64,000 nucleotides of DNA from Sphaerisporangium rubeum (lineage in GTDB: Bacteria > Actinomycetota > Actinomycetes > Streptosporangiales > Streptosporangiaceae): positions 1,116,001-1,180,000 of the forward strand of contig NZ_JACHIU010000001.1 in NCBI RefSeq assembly GCF_014207705.1. The letters run 5' to 3'. The first letter of the stretch is position 1; each line of letters starts with the position of its first letter. The notes beneath the pieces were generated by a model that did no database searches, was not told the DNA's origin, and saw only the letters and a program-made list of their open reading frames with translations. A program made the translations under genes and the position numbers. Of this stretch, positions 27,269-33,968 are shown piece by piece.

Positions 27269-27334
27269 CCCGGGAACGTTCGACCAGGCCACAAGCGTTG
27301 CTTGGGTGGAACAACCCACCGGAGGGGAGGAACC

Positions 27335-28189
27335 GTGCACCACAACGGGCTGCGCACCGCCGTCCTCCTCGGTGCCCTCTCCACCTTGATCCTCGTCGTC
27401 GGCGCCTGGCTCGGTGGCGGCTCCGGCCTTCAGCTCGCCGTGCTCCTGGCCCTGCTCGCCAACGGCGCCGCCTACTTCTTCTCCGACCGCATAGCCCTGT
27501 CCGCCATGCGGGCCAGGCCCGTGAGCGAGGTCGAGCAACCCACCCTGTACCGCATCGTCCGCGAGCTCTCCACCGACGCTCGCCAGCCGATGCCCCGCCT
27601 GTACGTCTCCCCGACCATGCAGCCCAACGCCTTCGCCACCGGCCGCGACCCCCGGCGCGCCTCGATCTGCATGACGTACGGCATCCTGAGCATCCTGAAC
27701 GAACGCGAGCTGCGCGGCGTCGTGGCCCATGAGCTGTCCCACGTGTACAACCGCGACATCCTCATCTCCTCGGTGGCCGCGGCCCTCGCCACGATCATCA
27801 CGTACTGCAGCTACATCGCCGTCTTCTTCGGCGGTTCCTCCGACGACGAGGAGGGTCCCGGCTTCCTCGGCGGCCTCCTCATGATCGTCCTGGGTCCTGT
27901 GGCCGCCGCCATGATCCAGATGGCCATCTCGCGCTCCCGCGAGTACCAGGCCGACGAGTCCGCCGCGCGCCTCACCGGAGATCCTCTCGGCCTGGCCTCG
28001 GCCCTCCGCAAGATCGAGATGGGTACGCGCACGACCCCTCTCCCCGAAAGCAGCCGCCTGGCCAGCGCCTCCCACCTGATGATCGCCAACCCCTTCCGAG
28101 GCGCCGGCATCTCCCGCCTGTTCGCCACCCACCCCCCCACCTCAGCCCGCGTGGCCCACCTGGAACGCCTGGCCGGCTACCCCCGCTGA
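27335..28189 (+). CDS. htpX: HtpX-family M48 membrane metalloprotease
   Basis: 284 aa. Two N-terminal membrane helices (about residues 7-25 and 34-50), then the zinc motif HELSH (132-136) in GVVAHELSHVYNRD and the third-ligand region SREYQADESAA. ICMTYGILSILNERELRGVV is typical. The GTG at 27335 is preceded by GGAGGGGAGGAACC; the longer in-frame ATG lacks a site. The protease degrades damaged membrane proteins on the cytoplasmic face. Its position after nuoN resembles streptomycete gene order as I remember it. Confidence 0.9.
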   Translation: MHHNGLRTAVLLGALSTLILVVGAWLGGGSGLQLAVLLALLANGAAYFFSDRIALSAMRARPVSEVEQPTLYRIVRELSTDARQPMPRLYVSPTMQPNAFATGRDPRRASICMTYGILSILNERELRGVVAHELSHVYNRDILISSVAAALATIITYCSYIAVFFGGSSDDEEGPGFLGGLLMIVLGPVAAAMIQMAISRSREYQADESAARLTGDPLGLASALRKIEMGTRTTPLPESSRLASASHLMIANPFRGAGISRLFATHPPTSARVAHLERLAGYPR

Positions 28190-28204
28190 CCGCCGGCCGG
28201 CACG

Positions 28205-28377
28205 AGAAGTCCCGCCCCAAGGCACGGACCTCGAAAGCGGCGATCACTCACGCGCCGGCAGCAGCCGCCACGTCCCACACAGGAAAAGGTCCCGCACCCC
28301 ACCCGAGGCACGGGACCCGAAGTCCGACGACGATCAGTCACTCACTCGCCAGGCAGCCACCACGTCCACACATCAGG
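28205..28377. repeat. Degenerate tandem duplication of a gene end
   Basis: The stretch 28205-28283 aligns with 28286-28377 with small gaps: both contain GTCCCGC, GAGGCAC or AAGGCAC, CGGGACC or CGGACC, GCGATCA or CGATCA and GCCACCACGTCC or GCCGCCACGTCC. The second copy includes the last codons and stop of the reverse-strand gene beginning at 29373; the first is a decayed copy downstream of it. Confidence 0.55.
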
Positions 28378-29373
28378 CTTCATCGGGAACGAGTCGACCT
28401 TGGTCAGCTCTCCGGTCGACGGATCGACCCGGCGCGCCGTGGCCCGGTCCGCGAACCCCGAGGCGTTGACCCGGACCCCCCAGACGACCATCTTCCCGTT
28501 CTCGTCCCAGTCCAGCCGGTACGGCGTCTCGTTGATCGGCACCTTGAGGTCGAACGCCGGCGACACCGCGTCCGTCGACAGGTCGTACTGCCGCAGCGTC
28601 GACCGGCCCTTGGTCAGCGAGGTGATCACCAGCCCCACCGTCACCTGGTCGTCCGCCAGCGCGATCGGCACGTTGTTGGACACCACCTGTGGCACGACCC
28701 GGCTCTCCCCGGCGTTCCCCTCGGTGTCGTACACAGTGAGCTCGGTCGTGTTGTCCTCGGTCAGACCGCCGGTGAGCACATGCGAGCCGTCCGGGCTGAA
28801 CCCCTGCACGACCTCCGCCCCCGGCAGCTTGGCCGTCCCCCCACCTCGCAGGTCGACCAGCAGCGACGGCAGGGATCCGCCGGCGTCCGCGTAGTCGATC
28901 GCGACCCGGTCCCCGTCACGGGACAGCTTGATCGAGACGTCCGCCATCCCGAGGCCCTTCGGCACCTTCGCGGCCTTGCCCGGCAGGGCCCGCGCCGGGC
29001 CACCCGCGACGTTCCGCCACACCAGCCTGCGGTCCGACTTACGGAAGTACACGACCCGTCCGCCGTCCCCACTGATCCCTAAGGGAGCGTTGCTGAACTT
29101 GTCCACCTTGCCGTCCGCCAGCCGCGGGTGCACGGCCGCGTCGGCGAGCGTGACGGTCTTCCCGTTGCTCAGCGTCAGCTTCCACCCTCCGCACGGCCGG
29201 GTGAAGTCACCTTTCACACACGAATGCAACCAGGCATAACGTACGGTTTTCCCACTCTTCGACACCGTGGCCGTGGAGGCGGCTCCCGTCCTCGCCTCCA
29301 CAGGACCCGTTGTCATGCTCACCGTCGCCGCGGTTGCCACCGCGAGCAAGGCGAGCGTACGCGCACGCTTCAT
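28342..29373 (-). CDS. Secreted beta-propeller-like protein, function unknown
   Basis: 343 aa. A signal peptide (MKRARTLALLAVATAATVS, cleavage around residue 27 after VEA) indicates export. The mature part has repeated beta segments with ISGDGGRVVYF, KLSRDGDRVAIDY, FSPDGSHVL and LDWDENGKMVVWG, the 'SPDG' style of TolB/WD40-like propellers. Two cysteines (HSCVKGDF, RPCGGW) may pair. AAGGAG is placed 5 bases before the ATG. No enzyme motif is evident. Its 3' end has been tandemly duplicated just downstream. Confidence 0.7.
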   Translation of the reverse strand: MKRARTLALLAVATAATVSMTTGPVEARTGAASTATVSKSGKTVRYAWLHSCVKGDFTRPCGGWKLTLSNGKTVTLADAAVHPRLADGKVDKFSNAPLGISGDGGRVVYFRKSDRRLVWRNVAGGPARALPGKAAKVPKGLGMADVSIKLSRDGDRVAIDYADAGGSLPSLLVDLRGGGTAKLPGAEVVQGFSPDGSHVLTGGLTEDNTTELTVYDTEGNAGESRVVPQVVSNNVPIALADDQVTVGLVITSLTKGRSTLRQYDLSTDAVSPAFDLKVPINETPYRLDWDENGKMVVWGVRVNASGFADRATARRVDPSTGELTKVDSFPMKPDVWTWWLPGE

Positions 29374-29571
29374 GGCGCTCCTTTCGTCACATCAATAGAT
29401 GCCTGACAAACCCGGATGGTTGGGTCACAATTCAGCGTCAGCTAAGCGGCTGATCATGCACGGAGGAAAGTGCTTCCCGGTGGCGCACAAGTGACGCGGG
29501 TGACCACAAAAGTTCAACCTTGTACCACCAGGGGGATGCCGCCGCGCGGATATGCGTCTACCGTCACGGAC

Positions 29572-29850
29572 ATGGGGCACTCATCTTTCAGCATCCGTCT
29601 GAACGACGTCCAGACCGAAGCCCTCATGCGCCAGGCCCATCTGGAGGGCCGCAGGGTCGAGGACGTCATCCGCAGCGCCGTACAACGCCATATCGACGGC
29701 AGACAGGCCGCCATCACCCTCATGTCCCGCTGGAGCCTCGACCGCGAGGACCTCGCCGCAGCCGCCGCCGCACTGAACGTGGAACCGCTGACCGACGAGG
29801 AGTGGTCACAGGCGGTCCGTCCCCCCGTCCCCCGGACCCGGGTGTCATGA
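29572..29850 (+). CDS. Ribbon-helix-helix antitoxin-like protein
   Basis: 92 aa. SFSIRLNDVQTEALMRQAHL followed by EDVIRSAVQRHI is a typical ribbon-helix-helix DNA-binding fold; the C-terminal part (DLAAAAAALNVEPLTDEEWS) would neutralise the partner. The start is uncertain: ATG 29572 fits the fold, ATG 29536 adds 12 residues and has a G-run directly before it. Its TGA overlaps the ATG of the next gene, as in VapBC-type pairs. RHH antitoxins usually repress their own promoter. Confidence 0.7.
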   Translation: MGHSSFSIRLNDVQTEALMRQAHLEGRRVEDVIRSAVQRHIDGRQAAITLMSRWSLDREDLAAAAAALNVEPLTDEEWSQAVRPPVPRTRVS

Positions 29851-30233
29851 TCCCCGGACGCGTCCTGGACGTGAGCGCACTGGTCGACATAGCCGTCGCC
29901 AAGACTCGCTACTCACGTCACATCGTCGCCATGTGCCTCTACCGGGGAGGCGGCCTCTGCGTACCCTCGTCCGCACTGGCCGCCGTGTACTCGATAGCCC
30001 CCTTGGACACCCAGGCCGAACTCTTCGACCTCATCATGGGCCCCGGCGTCACCATCGACGACCTCACCGCCGGCAAGGCCCCCGACATCGGCGAGCTCCT
30101 GGACGGCTCCAACGACGTGGTGGCCGGCCACGTCGTCTGGTGCGCACGCCAGACCCACTGGCCCGTGCTCACCGACCGAGGCGACCACCTGTCCCTACTG
30201 GACCCCCACATAATGATCGACCCCATAACCTGA
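29847..30233 (+). CDS. PIN-like toxin (VapC type)
   Basis: 128 aa. VLDVSALVDIAV at residues 6-17 gives the first PIN acidic residue; further acids lie in TAGKAPDIGELLDGSNDVVA and the terminal LTDRGDHLSLLD matches the last PIN motif. The middle is divergent, so this is a degenerate PIN domain that would act as an RNase. ATGA overlap with the upstream RHH gene supports a toxin-antitoxin pair. A strong terminator lies 140 bases downstream. Confidence 0.65.
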   Translation: MIPGRVLDVSALVDIAVAKTRYSRHIVAMCLYRGGGLCVPSSALAAVYSIAPLDTQAELFDLIMGPGVTIDDLTAGKAPDIGELLDGSNDVVAGHVVWCARQTHWPVLTDRGDHLSLLDPHIMIDPIT

Positions 30234-30374
30234 CCCCACCCCCGCCGCCACCGTCCGTGAGCCCTACGCGGAAACGGAGAAGGCGCGGCCGGCTCCAACG
30301 CCGCCTCCACGCCGACACGCGAGGTGTCCGTCACCGCGCCGGCGTGGAGGGTCCCGCGTGCTCGACCCGATCGC

Positions 30375-30404
30375 CTGTGCCCCGCGCGGTGACGCGGGGC
30401 ACAG
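30375..30404. terminator. Bidirectional terminator
   Basis: 12-bp perfect arms CTGTGCCCCGCG and CGCGGGGCACAG with a 6-base loop, between the converging PIN gene and DHFR-like gene. Confidence 0.8.
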
Positions 30405-30428
30405 CACGACCTGATCCTCAGCCCACGC

Positions 30429-31013
30429 CTACGCCGGCACGTAGGTGTGCACCATCGCACCGGTGCTGGTCGTCCTGCCGTCCACCAGCTTCAGCGTCCG
30501 CGGCACGGCCCCGTTCTCGAACATCCTCTTCCCCGTCCCGAGGAAGATCGGGAACGTCCACAGCCGGTACTCGTCCACCAGCCCGTGCTCGATCAGCGTC
30601 CGCGCCAGCACCCCGCTCCCGTGCACCTGCAGCTCGTTCCCCGGCTGAGCCTTGAGTCGCGCCACCTCCTCGGGGACATCCCGCGAGATGAGGTACGAGT
30701 TGCTCCACTCCAACGAAGTGAGAGTGGTCGAAACGACATACTTCGGCAGCTTGTTCAGCCGCGTAGGTACCGGATTGTCCTCGTCGATCACGTTGGGCCA
30801 GTGCGACGCGAAGATCTCGTAGGTCCGCCGTCCGAACAAGAAGTCGTCCGCCTGCAGAAACCACTCGTTGACGATCTCGTCCATGTCCGCGTCAGCGAAC
30901 GGCATCAGCCACCCGCCTCTGTCGAACCCCCCACTGGTGTCCTCCACGGCCGTCCCCGGCCCCTGCACAACCCCGTCCAACGACATGAACGCGGTCAACG
31001 TCAGCTTCCTCAC
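30429..31013 (-). CDS. Dihydrofolate reductase/RibD C-terminal family protein
   Basis: 194 aa. It opens with KLTLTAFMSLDGVVQGPG, includes FLFGRRTYEIFASHWP and the NADPH-binding ELQVHGSGVLARTLIEHGLV, and ends in the RibD-like LVDEYRLWTFPIFLGTGKRM. These proteins are NAD(P)H-dependent reductases of uncertain substrate, not classical DHFR (too divergent and without the folate Asp context). The GTG start has GGAGG 5 bases upstream. Confidence 0.85.
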   Translation of the reverse strand: MRKLTLTAFMSLDGVVQGPGTAVEDTSGGFDRGGWLMPFADADMDEIVNEWFLQADDFLFGRRTYEIFASHWPNVIDEDNPVPTRLNKLPKYVVSTTLTSLEWSNSYLISRDVPEEVARLKAQPGNELQVHGSGVLARTLIEHGLVDEYRLWTFPIFLGTGKRMFENGAVPRTLKLVDGRTTSTGAMVHTYVPA

Positions 31014-31289
31014 TACGCCTCCTCAGCGTGCTGTCCGTGCCACCCGGAAATCGTGCTCCCAAGCAGAAGAAGCTGTACACACGCAGAATTGCTCACTTCC
31101 CAGACTTACAAATCCCCCAAAAGAGGAGTAAAAGCCTCCACTCACTCATCTCCCCAAACCCCCACCACCAAGAGCCCACCCTCCGAGCCCACCCCCCGAC
31201 CAGCAAAACCGCCACCCGCAATACACATCACCCTCCAAACCCCCCGTCCTCCAACCCTCCCGAACCCATCCCGGCCACCCACACGCACA

Positions 31290-31328
31290 CCCCACCGACC
31301 CCCCCTAACACCCCCCAGAGAACCCCCC
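31290..31328 (-). other. Canonical G-quadruplex motif (reverse strand)
   Basis: Four C-runs on the + strand, at 31290-31293 (4), 31299-31305 (7), 31311-31316 (6) and 31323-31328 (6), are separated by 5, 5 and 6 bases. The reverse strand therefore has four G-runs of at least four with short loops. The spacer lies between the starts of two genes transcribed leftward. Confidence 0.75.
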
Positions 31329-31460
31329 GAACCTCCGGACCGGGAACTCCACCGAAACAGCTCACAGGCCGGCGTCCCCCCAAGCCCCGTCCCCACCCGA
31401 CCCACAACCCGCCCCGGTTGGCCGGCCACCCAGGGACTCCTCCCTGCTGACCGGCCACCC

Positions 31461-31512
31461 GGCGACCGCCACCTCCACCGTCAGGCGGCGACCGCCACCT
31501 CCACCGTCAGGC
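31461..31512. repeat. Perfect 26-bp tandem repeat, two copies
   Basis: The 26-bp unit begins GGCGACCGCCACCTCC and ends CACCGTCAGGC; copies are at 31461-31486 and 31487-31512, followed by a partial GGC. It ends 31 bases downstream of the yajQ stop (reverse strand). Confidence 0.85.
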
Positions 31513-31543
31513 GGCAGGCTCCGAAGAACCCACCCCCCGACAC

Positions 31544-32035
31544 CTACCGATAGTTCGTGAACTGCAGAGCGATGTCCAAATCCTTGCCCTTGAGCAAGGC
31601 GATCACATCCTGCAACTCGTCCTTCTTCTTGGAGCTGACCCGCAGCTCATCCCCCTGGATCTGAGCCTTGACCCCCTTGGGCCCCTCATCCCGGATGATC
31701 TTCGAGATCTTCTTGGCGTGCTCCTGGTCGATCCCCTCCTTGAGCCCCACAACCAGCCGGTACTCCTTCCCCGACAACTTGGGCTCCCCAGGATCCAGCA
31801 CCTTCAGCGACAGCCCCCGCTTGATGATCTTCTCCCGGAAGACATCAAGCACAGCACTGGCCCGCTCCTCACTGTTCGCCTTGATCTCAATGTCCGTCTG
31901 CCCCGACCACCCGATCGAAGCCCCCGTCCCCTTGAAGTCGAACCGATGCCCCACCTCCCTGACCGTCTGGTTCAACGCGTTGTCGACCTCCTGACGGTCG
32001 ATCTTGCTAACCACATCGAAGCTACTGTCGGCCAT
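31544..32035 (-). CDS. yajQ: YajQ-family nucleotide-binding protein
   Basis: 163 aa, the usual length. [51 protein letters not shown] and [10 protein letters not shown] are hallmark segments of the two-lobed YajQ fold. Homologues in some proteobacteria bind cyclic di-GMP, and others bind tRNA or nucleotides; the ligand in actinomycetes is not established. Cytoplasmic. It lies just upstream (reverse strand) of the tRNA-Tyr region. Confidence 0.95.
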   Translation of the reverse strand: MADSSFDVVSKIDRQEVDNALNQTVREVGHRFDFKGTGASIGWSGQTDIEIKANSEERASAVLDVFREKIIKRGLSLKVLDPGEPKLSGKEYRLVVGLKEGIDQEHAKKISKIIRDEGPKGVKAQIQGDELRVSSKKKDELQDVIALLKGKDLDIALQFTNYR

Positions 32036-32174
32036 ACAACAGGTGTCCTCTCTACTCCGACCTCGACCCTAGCGACCAACCCACCCCCCTGTGCAGCCCA
32101 CCACCCCGCCGGTTGTCACAGCCACCCTCGAAGTCCGCTATTCTTCTACCTGTCCCCGCAAGGAGACACCCCAA

Positions 32175-32256
32175 GGCAGGTTGCCCGAGTGGCCAAAGGG
32201 AGCGGTCTGTAAAACCGTCGGCTCAGCCTACCCAGGTTCGAACCCTGGACCTGCCA
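32175..32256 (+). tRNA. tRNA-Tyr (GTA)
   Basis: 82 bases without an encoded CCA. Acceptor arms GGCAGGT and ACCTGCC pair perfectly; the anticodon loop CTGTAAA gives GTA; a long variable arm (class II) follows, as expected for tRNA-Tyr; the T arm is CCAGG-TTCGAAC-CCTGG. A terminator follows at 32268. Beyond it lies a truncated integrase, which makes this tRNA a likely attachment site of a past element. Confidence 0.95.
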
Positions 32257-32267
32257 CACCAAGCAGA

Positions 32268-32306
32268 AACGGCCCTTGACCAGCGTAAACGCGGTCAAGG
32301 GCCGTT
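32268..32306 (+). terminator. Terminator of tRNA-Tyr
   Basis: Perfect 14-bp arms AACGGCCCTTGACC and GGTCAAGGGCCGTT, with additional GCG/CGC pairing in the 11-base interior, then TTCTTGTTGTG. Confidence 0.9.
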
Positions 32307-32455
32307 CTTGTTGTGTCCGGTTGCGGCCGACCTTGACCCGTAGCGCTCTCGCTCGCGGGACGACCTCGGCGGCCGGCCGCTGGGTGCGGTGTGCGGTGTG
32401 CGGTGGAGGAGAACTTCTGTGGCTCCCCGGTTCATCCTCTCTCGACGGGGTGAAC

Positions 32456-32578
32456 CTATGGGGTCGTCGCGTCCAGGATGCGGCGCATAGCTTCCCCCTG
32501 CTGTCCGTGGATGCACTTGGCGTGGACCTTCAAGAGGATGTCCACGCTGTGCCCGGCCCACTCGGCGACCTGGGGCGG
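32456..32578 (-). pseudogene. Tyrosine integrase, C-terminal remnant
   Basis: A 40-residue frame reads PPQVAEWAGHSVDILLKV then HAKCIHGQQGEAMRRIL and ends in TAG. This is the C-terminal end of actinobacterial phage/ICE tyrosine recombinases (compare the usual VAEWAGHSV-LLRVYAKC). The His of the H-x-Y box is present, but the catalytic Tyr nine residues later is His. A stop codon lies directly upstream, and none of the catalytic core precedes it, so it is a dead fragment. It points toward tRNA-Tyr, 200 bases away, the normal orientation at an att site. Confidence 0.8.
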
Positions 32579-32594
32579 CTATGGAGATGGGCCG

Positions 32595-33236
32595 TCAACC
32601 CTGTGTGGAGGAGCTCGTTCTCCACAATTTGATCTTCACCAGGTACTTGTCGTCAATCTTTTCTATGAGCGAGACGAAGGCGATTTGTCCCTTTTCGGTT
32701 CGTATGCAGAAAGACAGGTCTGGATCGCTCGCGTCGATAGTGTAAGATTTCCACAGTTCCCCTAGGCGCATTATTTGGTCTCGACATCGGGTGTAGGTGA
32801 CCGAATCATCCGAATCCCAGGTTGCAGACACTGCCTTCTTGGCTGACTTGATAGAGCCCGGGGCGGCGTAGATGTCGATGCCGGGTGCGTCGTATTGAAC
32901 GATGGCTGGCTCGCCCTTATCCAGGTCAACGGCATTCAGAAGCACCTCGTCGTCGAACACGAGGGGCGGTCCATCGGCTGTGCCGGTGGGAGCGGTTGGT
33001 GAGCTAGGAACTGGTTGGCTCGTGGCGGAGGACTGTGGTGCGGCCGGAGTCGTCTCGGCAGTGGGATCGTTTGGCGGTGCTGCCCTTAGGGCGATTGCGA
33101 GACCCAGAAGAATGAGCACCCCGCAGACTGCGAAAAGTGCCATCTTGGGTCGCGGCTGATTGGCATATGCGCCAGCAATGCCAGAGACCACACCCGCAAT
33201 GGATATTACGAGCGCAGCCCAGTTGGCTGTATCCAT
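32595..33236 (-). CDS. Orphan membrane-anchored protein, AT-richer than neighbours
   Basis: 213 aa, not recognised. Two N-terminal hydrophobic segments (about residues 5-25 and 32-52) are followed by a Thr/Ser/Pro linker and a soluble domain with two cysteines (TRCRDQIMRL, LSFCIRTEKG). Base composition is clearly lower in G+C than the flanks. The start ATG lacks a good ribosome site. The frame ends 16 bases from the integrase remnant, so its last residues (SSSTQG) may come from the junction. It is probably residual cargo of the tRNA-Tyr element. Confidence 0.6.
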   Translation of the reverse strand: MDTANWAALVISIAGVVSGIAGAYANQPRPKMALFAVCGVLILLGLAIALRAAPPNDPTAETTPAAPQSSATSQPVPSSPTAPTGTADGPPLVFDDEVLLNAVDLDKGEPAIVQYDAPGIDIYAAPGSIKSAKKAVSATWDSDDSVTYTRCRDQIMRLGELWKSYTIDASDPDLSFCIRTEKGQIAFVSLIEKIDDKYLVKIKLWRTSSSTQG

Positions 33237-33549
33237 ATCGCTTAACTATGGAGCATAGGAGTATGCAAGGGCAAGTCTAAGTTTGATAACAGGCATGCCC
33301 CATGGAAAGCTGAAAATGATCGCGCTAGGCCGGGAGTCAAGTGTTGTATACGGTTTGACCGAATTGTCCGACGAGGTATCTGCGAATGGGAAAAGACTTT
33401 CCTTGATCGCCCTACGGAGACGCAGGACTGCCGACCTCGTCGGGAGCCATCCGCCTGATGAGTGGGACGGAGCGCGGTGCGACGGGGTATGAGCACCGTG
33501 CATGCGCGTGGTGCTCATTGGCGGGGGACGTGGTGCCTACGCTACGGGG
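33237..33549. other. 313-base spacer, partly AT-rich
   Basis: The first 60 bases (33241-33300) are 45% G+C, against well above 65% in most of the window; composition returns to normal by about 33450. No gene recognised. An inverted repeat lies near the right end (separate entry). Confidence 0.5.
33489..33518. promoter_or_regulatory. Inverted repeat upstream of the VOC-family gene
   Basis: ATGAGCACC and GGTGCTCAT, perfect 9-bp arms with a 12-base spacer, ending 31 bases before the ATG at 33550. Candidate operator; could also be a leader hairpin. Confidence 0.4.
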
Positions 33550-33942
33550 ATGCGGATCGACCTTTTCACCATTGTCGTCACCGAGTACGACCCGGCCATC
33601 GAGTTCTTCACCGAGTCGCTGGGGTTCGAGCTGGTGGAGGATTCGGCCTCGCTGACCAACGACGGACGGTCCAAGCGTTGGGTGGTCGTACGGCCACCTG
33701 GTGCCGCGACCGGCGTTCTGCTGGCTCGTGCCGATGGCGAGCGGCAGGCTGCAGCGGTCGGGGACCAGGTGGCCGGTCGGGTCGGGTTCTTTCTGCGCGT
33801 GGAGGACTTCGAGGTGGCGTACGAACGGATGGTCGACTCGGGGATCGTCTTCGTGACGTCGCCGCGTACGGAGCCATATGGCCGGGTTGCGGTTTTTCTG
33901 GATATCGCTGGTAACCGGTGGGATCTGCTCGGTCCGGCGTGA
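33550..33942 (+). CDS. VOC-family (glyoxalase/bleomycin-resistance-like) protein
   Basis: 130 aa with the paired beta-alpha-beta-beta-beta units of the vicinal oxygen chelate fold: AIEFFTESLGFELVEDS in the first half and GRVAVFLDIAGNRWDLLGP at the end. The DLF and FFLRVEDFEVAYERMVDSG segments fit small actinobacterial VOC proteins. Such proteins bind metal or sequester small molecules; function unspecified. ATG 33550 is chosen because the fold starts at once; a GGGGA lies 25 bases upstream only, so the site is weak. Confidence 0.8.
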   Translation: MRIDLFTIVVTEYDPAIEFFTESLGFELVEDSASLTNDGRSKRWVVVRPPGAATGVLLARADGERQAAAVGDQVAGRVGFFLRVEDFEVAYERMVDSGIVFVTSPRTEPYGRVAVFLDIAGNRWDLLGPA

Positions 33943-33968
33943 GGCGAGTGGTGCATGTCGGGTCGCTG

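Larger units (their letters stand above)
31014..31543. other. 530-base gene-free spacer, C-rich on the + strand
   Basis: From about 31140 the + strand is strongly C-rich and G-poor, with many runs of four or more C. Open frames crossing it give only low-complexity Pro/Arg or Gly peptides without ribosome sites. It contains a quadruplex motif and a 26-bp tandem repeat (separate entries). Nothing else was recognised. Confidence 0.6.

Noticed and set aside
31014-31543. CRISPR-like or protein-coding reading of the C-rich spacer
   Set aside because: Only two copies of one 26-bp unit with no spacers, and only low-complexity frames.
32307-33549. Second copy of the tRNA-Tyr 3' end as right attachment site
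   Set aside because: Reading the region by eye showed no match to the T arm or acceptor sequence; the element's right end may be lost.
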